DNA from: Citrus sinensis
Lineage: Eukaryota; Streptophyta; Magnoliopsida; Sapindales; Rutaceae
Direction: 5' to 3'
Length of the DNA stretch: 64,000 nucleotides
NCBI RefSeq assembly: GCF_022201045.2
Contig: NC_068563.1
Location: 6,076,001-6,140,000 of the forward strand
Shown here in pieces: positions 15,656 through 31,806 of the stretch. The notes under the pieces were generated by a model, which worked only from the letters and a program-made list of their open reading frames with translations, was not told the DNA's origin and searched no databases. The first letter of the stretch is position 1. Each line of letters starts with the position of its first letter. A program made the translations under genes and the position numbers.

Positions 15656-15792
15656 GGGCAAATGCTAAGTTACAATAATTGTAACATACATTCTTCATGT
15701 GAACCACACAAATTGTGGGTCCTACAATTTTGTGTGGTTCACATGAGGGATGTATGTTACAATTATTGTAACTTAGAGGCTCCCTTTTATAG
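15648..15792. mobile_element. 129-bp fold-back MITE, hAT-like, with 8-bp duplication
   Basis: The body is 15656-15784. TTTTATAG occurs on both sides (15648-15655 and 15785-15792), an 8-bp target duplication as in hAT elements. The two arms (about 64 bases each) are nearly perfect inverted copies: both contain CTAAGTTACAATAATTGTAA and CATGTGAACCACACAAA, with only a few mismatches and a small loop. A transcript would fold into one long hairpin. No coding capacity. Confidence 0.8.
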
Positions 15793-16010
15793 GACCCAAT
15801 TACGTGGATCATTTTCCTATTAGGTAAACATTCGCATAAATATCACCGAGTAGTTTTGCATGAATTGAAATTGGCATCATTTGTCATGGACCAGAGTAGC
15901 CCAACAGAGGCAACTGGGCTACAACACATTGGAAGTCAGCCCAGCAGTGATAATTGGGCCCTAAAATAAACGGCACGATGAAAATTTAAAAATATTTCGG
16001 AAGCCACTCT

Positions 16011-16082
16011 TATCAGAGCCAGGTTTCGATCCTGGGACCTGTGGGTTATGGGCCCACCACGCTTCCGCTGCGCCACTCTGAT
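16011..16082 (-). tRNA. tRNA-iMet: Initiator tRNA-Met (anticodon CAU)
   Basis: The 72-base minus-strand sequence starts ATCAGAGTGGCGCAGCGGAA and ends GGCTCTGATA. It folds as a cloverleaf: acceptor stem ATCAGAG/CTCTGAT with the A1-U72 pair of eukaryotic initiators, anticodon stem with GGG/CCC pairs around loop CCATAAC holding CAT, and T arm CCAGGATCGAAACCTGG with A54/A60-type loop (GATCGAAA instead of TTCGAAT), again typical of initiators. No intron, and CCA is not encoded. A T-run after the 3' end is not obvious (gagtggcttccgaaat follows). It is isolated between two protein genes. Confidence 0.95.
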
Positions 16083-16684
16083 TGTTGAGGTTAGTTTGTT
16101 AACGTATATATTTTATTCTTAATAGTGTTTCCATTGCACTTTTTATCGAACTCATTTTTTCCAATTCGGAACAATAATTGTATCAATAATAACAATACCA
16201 CATTACTAAACTTATTTACAAATTAGGACTGCATATGATTTAAAGGTTAAACAAGTGAAATTTATCTAAAACAACAGAGGTTTATTACATTATGAGCTTA
16301 GTATTTTCTTTTCTTTTTTAAATGATATTTAAAATAAGAAGTAAACCCTAGGATAAGAAAAACACACTTCAAAATAGTGTGTTTGTATTTTGTAGTATAT
16401 TAAAGTGTGTATCTTTTTTATCTTTTAAGGAACGTCTTAGTTTAATTAGGGATGACAAAATTTAGGTTCAGGCTTGGGTATGCCTGTGTAGTAATGCTCA
16501 TACTTGCGCAGAGATATATTTTATGCCTAGATTTTATATCTTATAACATTATATATGTATATTTTAATTTTTTGTAATTTTATAATTTTAAATTTTATTT
16601 TAATGAAATTGGATATGAAAATACGAACTTTAAATGTTTAAAATTTACATAATGTAATAAATTGGTCAAATATATATAATCATT
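16083..16684. other. Intergenic, AT-rich
   Basis: No coding region or RNA gene is visible between the tRNA and the Mutator-like element. Confidence 0.5.
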
Positions 16685-17381
16685 TAAAATAATATGAAAA
16701 ATGATTGATACACCCCCAACATTTAGAAAAATGAACAAAAACTCTCTAACTTTTTCAAAAAGATATTTAGACCCCATTCTTAACAGATTCCGTTTATTTT
16801 AACATAAACAATATTTTCAATATATAATTATTATTATCTCCCTCTAGCATACAAATTAATATATTGACCTAGACATGTTATCAAAAAGTAATTATTGATT
16901 GTCCAATTTACCCATAGATTGTTAATAAATTTTATTAACAATATTGGTGATACTGGTGATTTTTTTTTTACTATTCGTGAGGATAGAAAATGATATTTTA
17001 CAAGACTTTTGAGGGGGGAATTGGCAATATATTTTGTGTTATTTGTTGCGTTTGCAATTGCATGGGAAATTTATTTGGATCTCTTACCAAAAATTTCAAT
17101 CCTTATGAAGAACGGTATTTCATAATTTTATTAATAATATATGGGTAAAGTGGGTAAGCAACAATGATTTTTTGATAACACATTTGTGTTAATATGTTGA
17201 TTTATATACTGGAGCGAGATAATGATAATTATATGTTAAAAATATTAAATATATTTTCTATTAAAATAAATAGAATTCCATAAAAGATAGGGGTTTAAAT
17301 ATCTTCTTCAAGACGTTGGAGAATTTTTCGTTCCCTTTCCTAAAAGTTAGGGGTGCATCAATTAATTTTCTAAAATAATAT
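16685..17381. mobile_element. Long-TIR Mutator-like element (non-autonomous)
   Basis: The body is 16696-17370 (675 bp). TAAAATAATAT stands at both flanks (16685-16695, 17371-17381), an 11-bp match covering the 9-11 bp target duplication of Mutator-like elements. Ends are GAAAAATGATTGATACACCC and, read inverted from the right, GAAAATTAATTGATGCACCC. Similarity between the two arms continues for roughly 230-250 bases, interrupted by substitutions (for example the tagaccccattctt / taaacccctatctt blocks). The centre of about 200 bases has no open frame, so the element cannot move itself. Confidence 0.75.
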
Positions 17382-18158
17382 ATATTTTATAATTTTTTTA
17401 ATAAAATCTTTATTTTGTGATGTTCGAGATTGGTCTAACCTCATCCTAGAGCCGAGTATTACTTGGCCTGCATTGCCCAAATTCGAGCCAAGCGGGTATT
17501 TTTGACACCCTAACTGAATAAAGTATGAACATTACTGTCTTAAACTGGTTGTGATTCACACTAAATATACATCTCGATCATTCTTTCATCTTTGATTTCA
17601 AGACCACAAAAATGACTCTTAATGCATATATTTCTGTTTTTATGAATTATTTTTCCTCATAACTTCATGTGCAAGTGCTGTGATGAAATAAGGTCCATTG
17701 GATTATTAATTGCAGTCACGGGAAAGAAAACAAGATAGCTCTCGTCATTCAGGTTGTCTTTTTATTAACCAACTTTTTGTTTGAGCTCCACGAAACACAA
17801 CCAGTTTGATTAAAGCAATGGTTCTTGATTCTGCACTAGACGAGTTAAAATGAAGACGAACCCTTCGATGCGTAATCCAAGGGTTCAGGCAGCCCAGTGA
17901 TTTGCCATCACATATTAAATGAAAGAAAAAAGGGGATTCTTGTTATGGCAGCTGATATGAACTACAAAAATCATATACAGTCATCATGTAGCTCACATGA
18001 AATTGCTATACTGACATTTTTTCTAGTAATACACGGAAATTATCTGAAGAGCAGCAGCTTCCTTGTCTCTAGGTAATGTTACAGCACCACACTACAGCAG
18101 TTTCTCGTGAAGCAGGTTAACTTGAAGAATTTGGCATAGTAAGTTATGACATACTGTT
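17382..18158. other. Intergenic; MCM4 3' UTR at right
   Basis: No gene is seen. The right part probably carries the MCM4 3' untranslated region on the minus strand. Confidence 0.45.
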
Positions 18159-23218
<5,060 letters not shown>

Positions 23219-23303
23219 GGTTACTGACTGAATGCGAGGGAGAGGCAAGACTTGGGGTTTGGAGGGCAGACATTGGGCGCCCGCAAAGTGTTTGACGGGA
23301 AGA

Positions 23304-23335
23304 TTTGGCGGGAAATGGGTGCCTTTTGGCGCCAA
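23304..23335 (-). promoter_or_regulatory. E2F-like sites in the MCM4 promoter
   Basis: TTTGGCGGGAAA at 23304-23315 fits the E2F consensus TTTSSCGC/S and TTTTGGCGCCAA at 23324-23335 is a second, near-palindromic site. They stand about 86 and 106 bases upstream of the ATG. E2F control of MCM genes in plants is well established, so these sites probably give G1/S expression. No TATA box is evident. Confidence 0.7.
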
Positions 23336-23729
23336 CTCTCCTACTGGTAGAGTGTAAACGGGCCGGACTTAACCCGATCTGGCCCAAAACTCATTTGAAA
23401 GGTGCATGACATCATTCCTAATCTGGGCCTGGTTTTTATACTTACTGGGCATAGGGTTTGGACGAGATGGGACTTAAGTGGGATTCATGCTAACGGCACC
23501 CCTCAATAATTATTTTGAAACCCTTCTTTTGGCGCCAACTCTCCTACTGGTAGAGTGTAAACGGGCCGGACTTAACCCGATCTGGCCCAAAACTCATTTG
23601 AAAGGTGCATGACATCATTCCTAATCTGGGCCTGGTTTTTATACTTACTGGGCATAGGGTTTGGACGAGATGGGACTTAAGTGGGATTCATTCTAACGGC
23701 ACCCCTCAATAATTATTTTGAAACCCTTC
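23324..23729. repeat. 203-bp tandem duplication upstream of MCM4
   Basis: Copies 23324-23526 and 23527-23729 begin ttttggcgccaactctccta and end gaaacccttc. I see a single difference (attcatgctaac against attcattctaac). The duplication repeats the second E2F-like site (TTTTGGCGCCAA at 23527-23538), so the MCM4 upstream region has three such sites. Confidence 0.9.
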
Positions 23730-25476
23730 TTTTGTATTCACAAGTTTGTCCAGAAAAAACCAAAGTTCATAATGTTTGAAGAAATTTATACGCATACCCC
23801 ATTGGTTTAAAAAATGCTCCCTTATTTATTATTATTATTTTTTTTTTTTTAATAACTATGTGTTTTGATTATAGTGATTTGTGACCCAATCACCCAACTA
23901 CTTTGCATTTAAATATAATTATCAAAAAGAAGTCTGATCATTTCTAAGACAATTGGAGCTTATATGATCTTCGTGTATTTTTTGTTTGTCGATATTTGAA
24001 ATTACATTAAAGTCTTGTTTAAGATTAGACTCGAAAAGTTAAAAAAGTAAATTATTTCATAATTTTATCAGTAAAAGTACCTTATTTGTTAATCTTAGAT
24101 TACTTGATATATTCTAGTGTAACAAAAAAGATTTAAAAAATCATGGCTTCAAATTACGTGTTAAATGTGCATTGAGAGTGATGTTACCAAAATTGTCTTG
24201 TCTGTATCTAGATAAATTAAAAATACTAATGAAAGTAGTTTGTACGTTTATTCTTGAAAAGTTGAGGTCTGCTAGTATAGTTAGGGCAAATATATATAAT
24301 AAATAGTTCTCTAAAAAATATTTTATGTTTTTATTGAATTTTTTTGAAGAATAATTAGATTAAACGCGGGGCCATTTACACTCTTAAAATTACTTTAAAC
24401 GCTCATATTTTAAGAATTATTTATTACAAAAAATGTAAAATATGATTTACATTTAAGGATAATTTAATATAATTTAATATAATATAATTATTTTAGACAC
24501 TCATCGAACACAGCCGTTTGTTTATAATTATTCTTTATTTTAAAACCTAAAACTTAGCTCTCTTCAAAATCGTGTATGTAAATAACTAATCAAGCAATTA
24601 TTTGCCTGGACAAAAGCAATTGTAAACGCACAAATATAAGAAGAAGAAGAAAGAAAAGGAAAACAAAAAAGAAATAATAATAAAATAAAAAAGAAAATAA
24701 AAACTGCAATTATAAGAAGAAGAAGAAAGAAAAGGAAAAAAGAGCAGGAAGTGGCCTGATTTGAAATTAGAGTCCTCCCTACTATCCAAGATATTTATTC
24801 ATAAACAACTATTTCAATTCAATTTCGATTGAGATTGAAGATGAATAAAAATAACTTAAGCAACAACTACAAGAAAGACGTGAAAATTAAAGATAGGATT
24901 AGAGAAACATGATTAATTGCTAATGAAATTTATCAAAATTTGTAGGGATGATGAATATTTTTATAGGTGTAACGAGAAAACAAAAAAATTAATGAATAAG
25001 GTTTAATTTACCGAAGACTATTTTGGTATCTATTAGAATGTATAAAGTAAAAATTACTAATAGTGTTATTTGAACCCACCAAATTTCTCTTTGTATCATT
25101 TTAAAATAAGTTTATTATTGAAAAATTAAAATTTTAAAATCTCAAAACCATCCTTCATTAATCTCTTACTTCCCTTCACTAAGCTTTTTCTCTCTTTACC
25201 TTACAATTACATATTCTATCTCTACTCTCTCATTCTATAAATTAAACACTCAATTTTGCTCTCTTTTGAATTTTTTAAATATATTTTTCTTAGTCTATCA
25301 TGATTTATATTTTATACTTTTAATGTATAAGAATTTTTTTTATATTCATTAGTTTTTGTGATTTGTAAAAATTAATTTCTAAATATTAATTAATTTTCAT
25401 GGCTGATAAAAAATTAAAATTTTATTGATATTCATTTTTATATAGTGGGTTTTGTTCCTCTTAATTAGTGATATCA
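23730..25476. other. AT-rich intergenic DNA left of the LINE
   Basis: No gene is visible. A purine-rich stretch at about 24640-24740 contains two direct copies of tataagaagaagaagaaag followed by aaaagg. Otherwise AT-rich low-complexity sequence. Confidence 0.5.
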
Positions 25477-25669
25477 ATTATTTGCGGCTAGTGGTGGAAA
25501 GAGGGGAAAAAGTTGGTTACAACAAAATTTTTTTATGAGAATACACTATGAAGATATGTGGAGTCCATATGAAAAATGTCAAGAGATAATAAGAGGAGAG
25601 TGGGGGAAATAATGCAAGTGGGAGGGAGCAGATGCAATAGAGATTTTAAAAAATGTTGCAAAAAGGTCC

Positions 25670-26671
25670 ATGGCTGAACTAGTGATGTGGAACTTAAAGG
25701 AATTTGGTGGGAGGGAAAAAAAGCTAAATGAGTTAATTAACGAGCTGAAAAATATAAAAAAGAGTTATGACCATTATGAGAATGGGGATAAAATTAGGAT
25801 GCTAGAAAAACATATCGACAACATTCTGATTGATGAAAAAGTGTATTGGAAGCAGAGGTCTAAATCTGATTGGCGATTAGAAGGAGATAGAAATACAAAA
25901 ATTTTTCATGCCAAAGCTATAACAAGAAAGCAGAAGAATAAAATATGGGGAGTTTTAGATGAAAAAGGAAATTGGGCTGAAGAAGCAGAGGTGATAGAGA
26001 GAAGATTCTGTGATCATTTTGCAAACTTTTTCACTACAATAAATCCATCAAGGCAGCAAAGGGAAGTAGCGTTGGAAAACATAATAAAGAGAGTAACAAC
26101 AAAGATGAATGAGGAGCTGACTATAGCAATCACAAAGGAGGAAATCAAAGAGGCTATTTTCCAAATATGCCCAACAAAAGCACCAAGATCAGATGCTCTC
26201 CCTGTTGCATTTTTTCAAAAGTACTATAATTTTGTTGGAGAAGTTGTAACAGCAACGTGCTTACATATCCTCAATGAGCAAGGTAACCTAGCTCTTCTCA
26301 ATCATGCTTACATTGCCCTTATCCTAAAAAAAAAAAAACACAGGGATATAGCAGAGTATAGACCTAATAGCTTGTGCAATGTGATTTATAGAGTCATAGC
26401 CAAATCTATAGCTAATAGACTAAAGCAAATTTTACATGCTTTAATATCCCCAAATCAAAGTGCATTCATACAAAATAAACTTATCACAGACAATATCATC
26501 ATAGGTTATGAATGTCTATATAAAATTAGAATGAGTAAAAGGAAGAAAAATAGGTTAGTTGCTTTAAAGCTAGACATAAGCAAGGCCTATGATAGGGTGG
26601 AATGGAATTTCTTAAAACAAATCATGTATCAGTTAGGGTTTTCAAAAAAACCTGGATTGATTTTATTATAA
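25670..26671 (+). pseudogene. LINE ORF2 fragment, reverse transcriptase fingers/palm part
   Basis: An open stretch of 333 codons belonging to a non-LTR reverse transcriptase of the plant L1 clade. Seen: the linker signature WKQRSKSDWRLEGDRNTKIFH, then the RT motifs ALILKKKKHRDIAEYRP, ANRLKQIL, ISPNQSAFI and the first catalytic-Asp block LKLDISKAYDRVEW. The first in-frame Met is arbitrary; coding similarity begins further left (near 25540, with stops). The frame ends at a stop at 26669 just after the D-block, and similarity continues in another frame. Confidence 0.88.
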
Positions 26672-28368
26672 TTGTATCTCTACCTCATTATTCTCTGTAC
26701 TGATTAAGGGGGTTCTTAAAGAGTTGATTAAGCTAGAAAGACGTTTAAGACATGGTTGTCTGTTATCCCCATATTGGTTTATTATTTGTGCAAAAGCTTT
26801 TTCCAACATGCTGATTCAAGCAAAAAAAAAAAAATAAGCTCTTTCAGGGGCTTAGGTTCAACAAAGAGCTATCCATCAATCATCTCTTGTTCGCTGATGA
26901 CAGTTTGATCTTTAGTAGAGCTATAATGGATGATTGCAAAAATCTAAAGTAGATATTTGATTGTTATGCTGCTGCATCTGGTCAGATCTTCAATTTTAGT
27001 GGAAACACCCCAGCTGGACAGACGAATGCAATAAAAGACATTTTTCAACTAAATGTTGTATCAAAGCATGAAAAATACGTGGGATTGCCCTCCATGGTTA
27101 GTAGGAAGAAAATTAGTTTTTTTTTTCAAGGAAATTAAGTTGAGAATTTTGAGCAAAATCTCAAGTTGGCAAAGCAATTTTTTTTTCAAGCAGGGGTTAG
27201 GGAGATCTTGATTAAAGCAATGACTTAGACTGCACCAGCGTATGCAATGGGTGTTTTTAGACTTCCCACAACTTTATGTAAAGATATTCAAAGAGCAGCT
27301 ACAAGCTTTTGGTTGGGAGCAAAGAAGAATCAGAAAAGCATTCATTGGGCAAAGTGGGAGAGGCTATGTCAAGCAAAGGGTAGAGGAGGTCTTGGATTTA
27401 GAGACTTTGATAGTTTAATTAAGCTTTGATAGCTAAGCAGAGCTAGAGGATAATCTAACATCCCGAGTCTTAAATGACAAAAATCCTACAGGCAAGATAC
27501 TTCGAAGATGCTGATTTTTTATAAGCTAAATTGGGATCCAAGCCATCTTTATTTGGACAAGTATTCTCTTGGGGAGACAAATCATTTACAAAGGAATGAG
27601 ATAGAGAATCAGATCAGGGGAATCTCTTAAAGTGTATAAGAGTCAATGGATATCAAGATCACAAACTTTCAAACCCATCTCATCGGCAACCTTAGATGCT
27701 GATTTCACAGTAGCAGAATTATTTAATGACAATCAACAGTGGAAAGAAATATTGATTCATTAGCACTTTACCCGTGAAGATACTGAAAAAATCCTACAAA
27801 TCCAACTCCTAAACAACCTACAACCATATCAAATTTTGTGGCACTATGATAAGAAAGGTCAATACTGGGTTAAGAGTGGTTATCAGATAGCTATGAAGAT
27901 CAAGCATTCTGAGCTATCAAGCTGCTCAAAAAACACCAGAGGACAATGGAATGTAATATGGTCAACTGAGTTACTATAGAACATCAAGATTTTTATGTGG
28001 AGGGCTACAAAAAATCTGTTACCAACGATAGAGATTCTATGGAAGAGAAGAATTGTGCAGGATCTAAGATGTCCGAGATGTAAAATGAAGGTTGAGGATG
28101 TCATCCATGTTGTAATGGAATGTAAACCAGCAAAGTAGATATGTCAGTTAACTCTTTTTTTTTTTTTTTTTGCAGAAGTGCAACTACTTATTAATCAAGA
28201 TTTGCCAGGTATGATACAAGAGATGGTAAAAAGAAGAAACAAAGAGGAACTGAGATTAATAATAGCTTTATGTTGGGCAGCATGACATACAAGAAATGTT
28301 TTTGTTTTTTAAAATATAAAGCAAGATCTTGAAATCACAGTGGCCAAAGCTGAAGCTATTGTTAAGGC
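26672..28368 (+). pseudogene. LINE ORF2 remainder with FADD box and zinc-binding region
   Basis: Broken reading frames continue the reverse transcriptase. The catalytic FADD box is readable around 26890-26910 (HLLFADDSLIFS). A GLGFRDF block typical of plant LINE ORF2 is at about 27390-27415. Between about 27830 and 28130 a Trp/Cys-rich segment resembles the zf-RVT domain (CPRCKMKVEDVIHVVMEC). Several stops and frame changes interrupt it. The gypsy element cuts in at 28374. Confidence 0.75.
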
Positions 28369-28373
28369 ATACG

Positions 28374-29203
28374 TGATACTAACCTCGTCAAGAACTAACG
28401 CGACCCTAATCAATTTAGTTTCCAAGATCGAATCTAAATCAGGAATGGAATGGAATCTCGACCCAATGCTTATTGAAAGCATGAACCTTGGTATGTGAAG
28501 ACGCCACAATCAGTTATGGATGGTCTGATTAATAAGTCAAGAATTTGAACGCCACGGAAATCCGATAAATTCAAAGAGTTCGTAAAGAACCAAAGAGAAT
28601 TAACTCTCTCACCAATTGCATAAAAAACTTCTTTGTTGTTTATTGAATATCAGTACTTTATATAGGGTTGGTTACAAGAATTTTTGGAAATAAATCCTAA
28701 CCCAAAAATCAAATTTAAATCTAAATCTTCCCTAATAGGAAAGAATCTAAATCAAATCAGAATCCTAATATAAGTAAATAGGAAAGAATTTAAACTAAAT
28801 CAGGATCCTAATTGTCTTAAATGCCTTACATCAATTAAATGGAAACTAGGCGATTAAAATAGAAATAACTGATTTGATTCCCTAATAGCCTCCTCACGAA
28901 ACGGGAAAGTATCTGAAAAAGGAAAATAATATATTTTCCTACCATAATGTTTAAGCTAACTCCCTATTTTATGAAAGTGATTATTTGGAAACTTCAAGAG
29001 CCTAAATCATGCATTTATCATGTGCGATTCCTTCAATGGGCCTCCACGAATTTGATTGAGCCCAAGTTGCTTGAATCAATCCATTAAGTGCTTCTTTGAA
29101 TTTCTTTGCTCGAGCTCTTGTAACGGGTCCGGCGGGAACTTGAATAGGATCTGAATATGTCTCATCTCATGTGCTTGTGATAATTTTATCCTTAATCTCA
29201 TCA
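28374..29203 (-). repeat. 3' LTR of the gypsy element
   Basis: 830 bp, tgatactaacc … ctcatca. The equal-length partner is at 34268-35097; by eye they differ at about 43 positions (about 5%) with no length change, mostly transitions. A polypurine tract (minus strand AAGAGGAAAGGAA, 29204-29216) abuts its inner edge. Confidence 0.92.
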
Positions 29204-29216
29204 TTCCTTTCCTCTT

Positions 29217-30330
29217 GAAGAGGATTTGTCCTCAAATCATCACATTCCAAAACTTGGAATGGGCCATCCCCTCGAGGTAATAACTTTGATTTCCTTCGTT
29301 CCGGAAATCGTTCCTTGCGCATGTGTAACCACACCCAATCACCGGGTTCAAAGACTAGCTTATGTCGCCCTTTATTGGCTTGTTTAGCATATTGCTCAGT
29401 TCTCCTCTCAATGTTGAACTTCGTCTTCTCATGTATCTGTTTAACAATTTCAGCCTTTTCTTACCGTCTAAGTTAACATGCTCAGAAACAGGTAATGAAG
29501 TTAAATCTAATGGGGTTAAAGGATTAAAACCATAAACAATTTCAAATGGTGAATACTTAGTAGCAGAATGAACGAAACGATTATAAGCAAACTCAACAAG
29601 TGGTAAACAATCTTCCCAAGTTTTGATGTTCTTTTTAATGATAGCTCGCAACAGAGTAGATAAAGTTTTATTCACAACTTTTGTTTGACCATCAGTTTGA
29701 GGGTGACAAGTAGTTGAAAACAACAACTTAGTTCCTAACTTAGCCCATAAGGTTTTCCAAAAGTAACTTAAAAACTTAGCATCCTTATCAGAAACAATTG
29801 TCCTGGGCATACCATGCAACCTAACAATCTCTTTAAAAAATAGGTCAGCAACATTAAAAGCATCATCCGTTTTGTGACATGGAATAAAATGTGTCATCTT
29901 TGAAAATCTATCTACAACCACAAAAATTGAGTCTTTCCCTTGTCTAGACCTCGGTAAACCTAGTACAAAATCCATCGAAATATCAGTTCAATGTGCACTA
30001 GGTATTGGCAAAGGGGTGTATAAGTCATAAGGTTGCACTTTTGATTTGGCTTGCCTACAAGTGACACATTTACCACAAAATCTTTCAACATCTCGTTTCA
30101 TATGTGGCCAATAGAAGTGTTCTTGTAAAACTGATAGTCTTTACAACTCCAAAATGCCCCATTAACACTCCTCCATGGGATTCTCTCATTAACAAATCTC
30201 TCAAAGAACAGTTAGACACACACAGTTTATTCTTCCGAAATAAATAGCCATCATGCCTAAAGTATTTACTGACTATGGTCTTTTTACAAGCTTGGTATTC
30301 AACACTAAAATCATGGTCATCAGTATACAA
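29217..30330 (-). pseudogene. gypsy integrase region
   Basis: Two open stretches, 30330-30085 and 29975-29355, with stops between. The first holds the integrase N-terminal zinc-binding area (…LRDLLMRESHGGVLMGHFG). The second is the catalytic core: an Asp in [22 protein letters not shown], a second Asp in IVSDKDAKF, and a Glu in [12 protein letters not shown], the D,D,E pattern. Beyond it the frame continues toward 29217 with a GPF-type C-terminal motif ([13 protein letters not shown]); I see no chromodomain. Confidence 0.85.
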
Positions 30331-31806
30331 TTCCTTAATATGTTCAAAACCAAGTAGTTTAGCATTAAGTGTTGAGATTAAGACATACCTGTGGGAAAGC
30401 GCATATGCAATAATATTTTCCTTACCTTGCTTGTAACGAATGAATTATACTCATCGAGCATGCCTCTTGTTCAGCTTGTGTTGGCCTTTTAGGTGTTTCA
30501 ATGACTCATGATCGGTGTGAATCACGAACCCCTTAAGCCATAGGTAGTGCTACCACGTTTCTAACGCTCGAACTAACACATATAACTCCTTATCGTAAGT
30601 AGGGTAGTTTAAGACTGCCCCACTCAATTTTTCACTAAAGTAAGTAATTGGTCGTCCTTCCTGTATTAGGACTGTGCTAATACCAATATCTTAGACATCG
30701 CATTCAATTTCAAATGTTTTATTAAAATTAGGCAAAGACAATAAAAGAGCATTGGTCAACTTTTGCTTGATTATTTAAAATGCCTTCTCTTGCGCTTCTC
30801 CCCACTTGAATCCAACATATTTTTTTATTACTTCAATAAGCGATGCGGCTAATGTGCTAAAGTCTTTCACAAATCGTCGATAAAAACTAGCAAGCCCATG
30901 AAAACTTCTCACATTACTTACACTTGTAGGACTCGGCCACTCTTGGATTGCACGTACCTTTTCCTCATCAACCTGTATACCCTGTGCACTCACAACAAAT
31001 CTTAAAAACATAAGTTTGTCGGTGCAAAAAGTACACTTCTTTAGGTTAGCAAACAACTTTTCTTTTCTAAGCACATCTAAAACATATTTCAAATGTACTA
31101 CATGATCGTTTATGTTTTTGCTATAAATGAGGATATCATCAAAATAAACAACAACAACAAACTTGCCAATAAAAGCTCGCAAGACATGATTCATAAGTCT
31201 CATAAAAGTGCTTGGGGCATTAGTTAGACCAAAAGGCATGACTAACCATTCATACAAATCATATTTTGTTTTAAAAGCAGTTTTCCATTCATCTCATTCT
31301 TTCATTCTAATATGATGATATCTACTTTTCAAATCAATTTTGGAAAATACACAAGACCCATGTAATTCATCAAGCATGTCATCTAGCCCAGGAATGGGAT
31401 GTCGATACTTTATCGTTATGTTGTGGATAGCTCGACAGTCAACACACATCCTCCACGTCCCATCCTTCTTAGGAACTAATAAAACAGGAACTGCACATGG
31501 ACTCATGCTTTCTCTCACGTACTTTTTTTTCCATTAATTCCTTAACCTACCTTTGAAGTTCCTTGGTCTTCTCCGAATTGCTCCTATAGGTTGGTCTATT
31601 TGGAATGGCTGCACCGGGCACAAAATCAATCTGATGCTTAATCCCTCGGATTGAAGGTAAACCATGTGGTGTTTCCTCAGGAAAGACATCCTCATACTCC
31701 TGCAAAAGAGAAGTAATAGAATTAGGCAAAGTAGGGTCAAATTCATTAGTGTTTAAAAATGCCTCTTTGTACAAAAGTACAATCGTCGGTTGATGTAAAA
31801 ACAACG
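30331..31806 (-). pseudogene. gypsy reverse transcriptase and RNase H region
   Basis: Open stretches 31804-31547, 31518-31294 and 31257-30775 are in series. Seen: [18 protein letters not shown] and the palm block [29 protein letters not shown], and the catalytic [10 protein letters not shown]. RNase H-like sequence continues left to about 30400, broken by stops. Breaks at about 31260-31290 and elsewhere make the copy non-functional. Confidence 0.85.
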
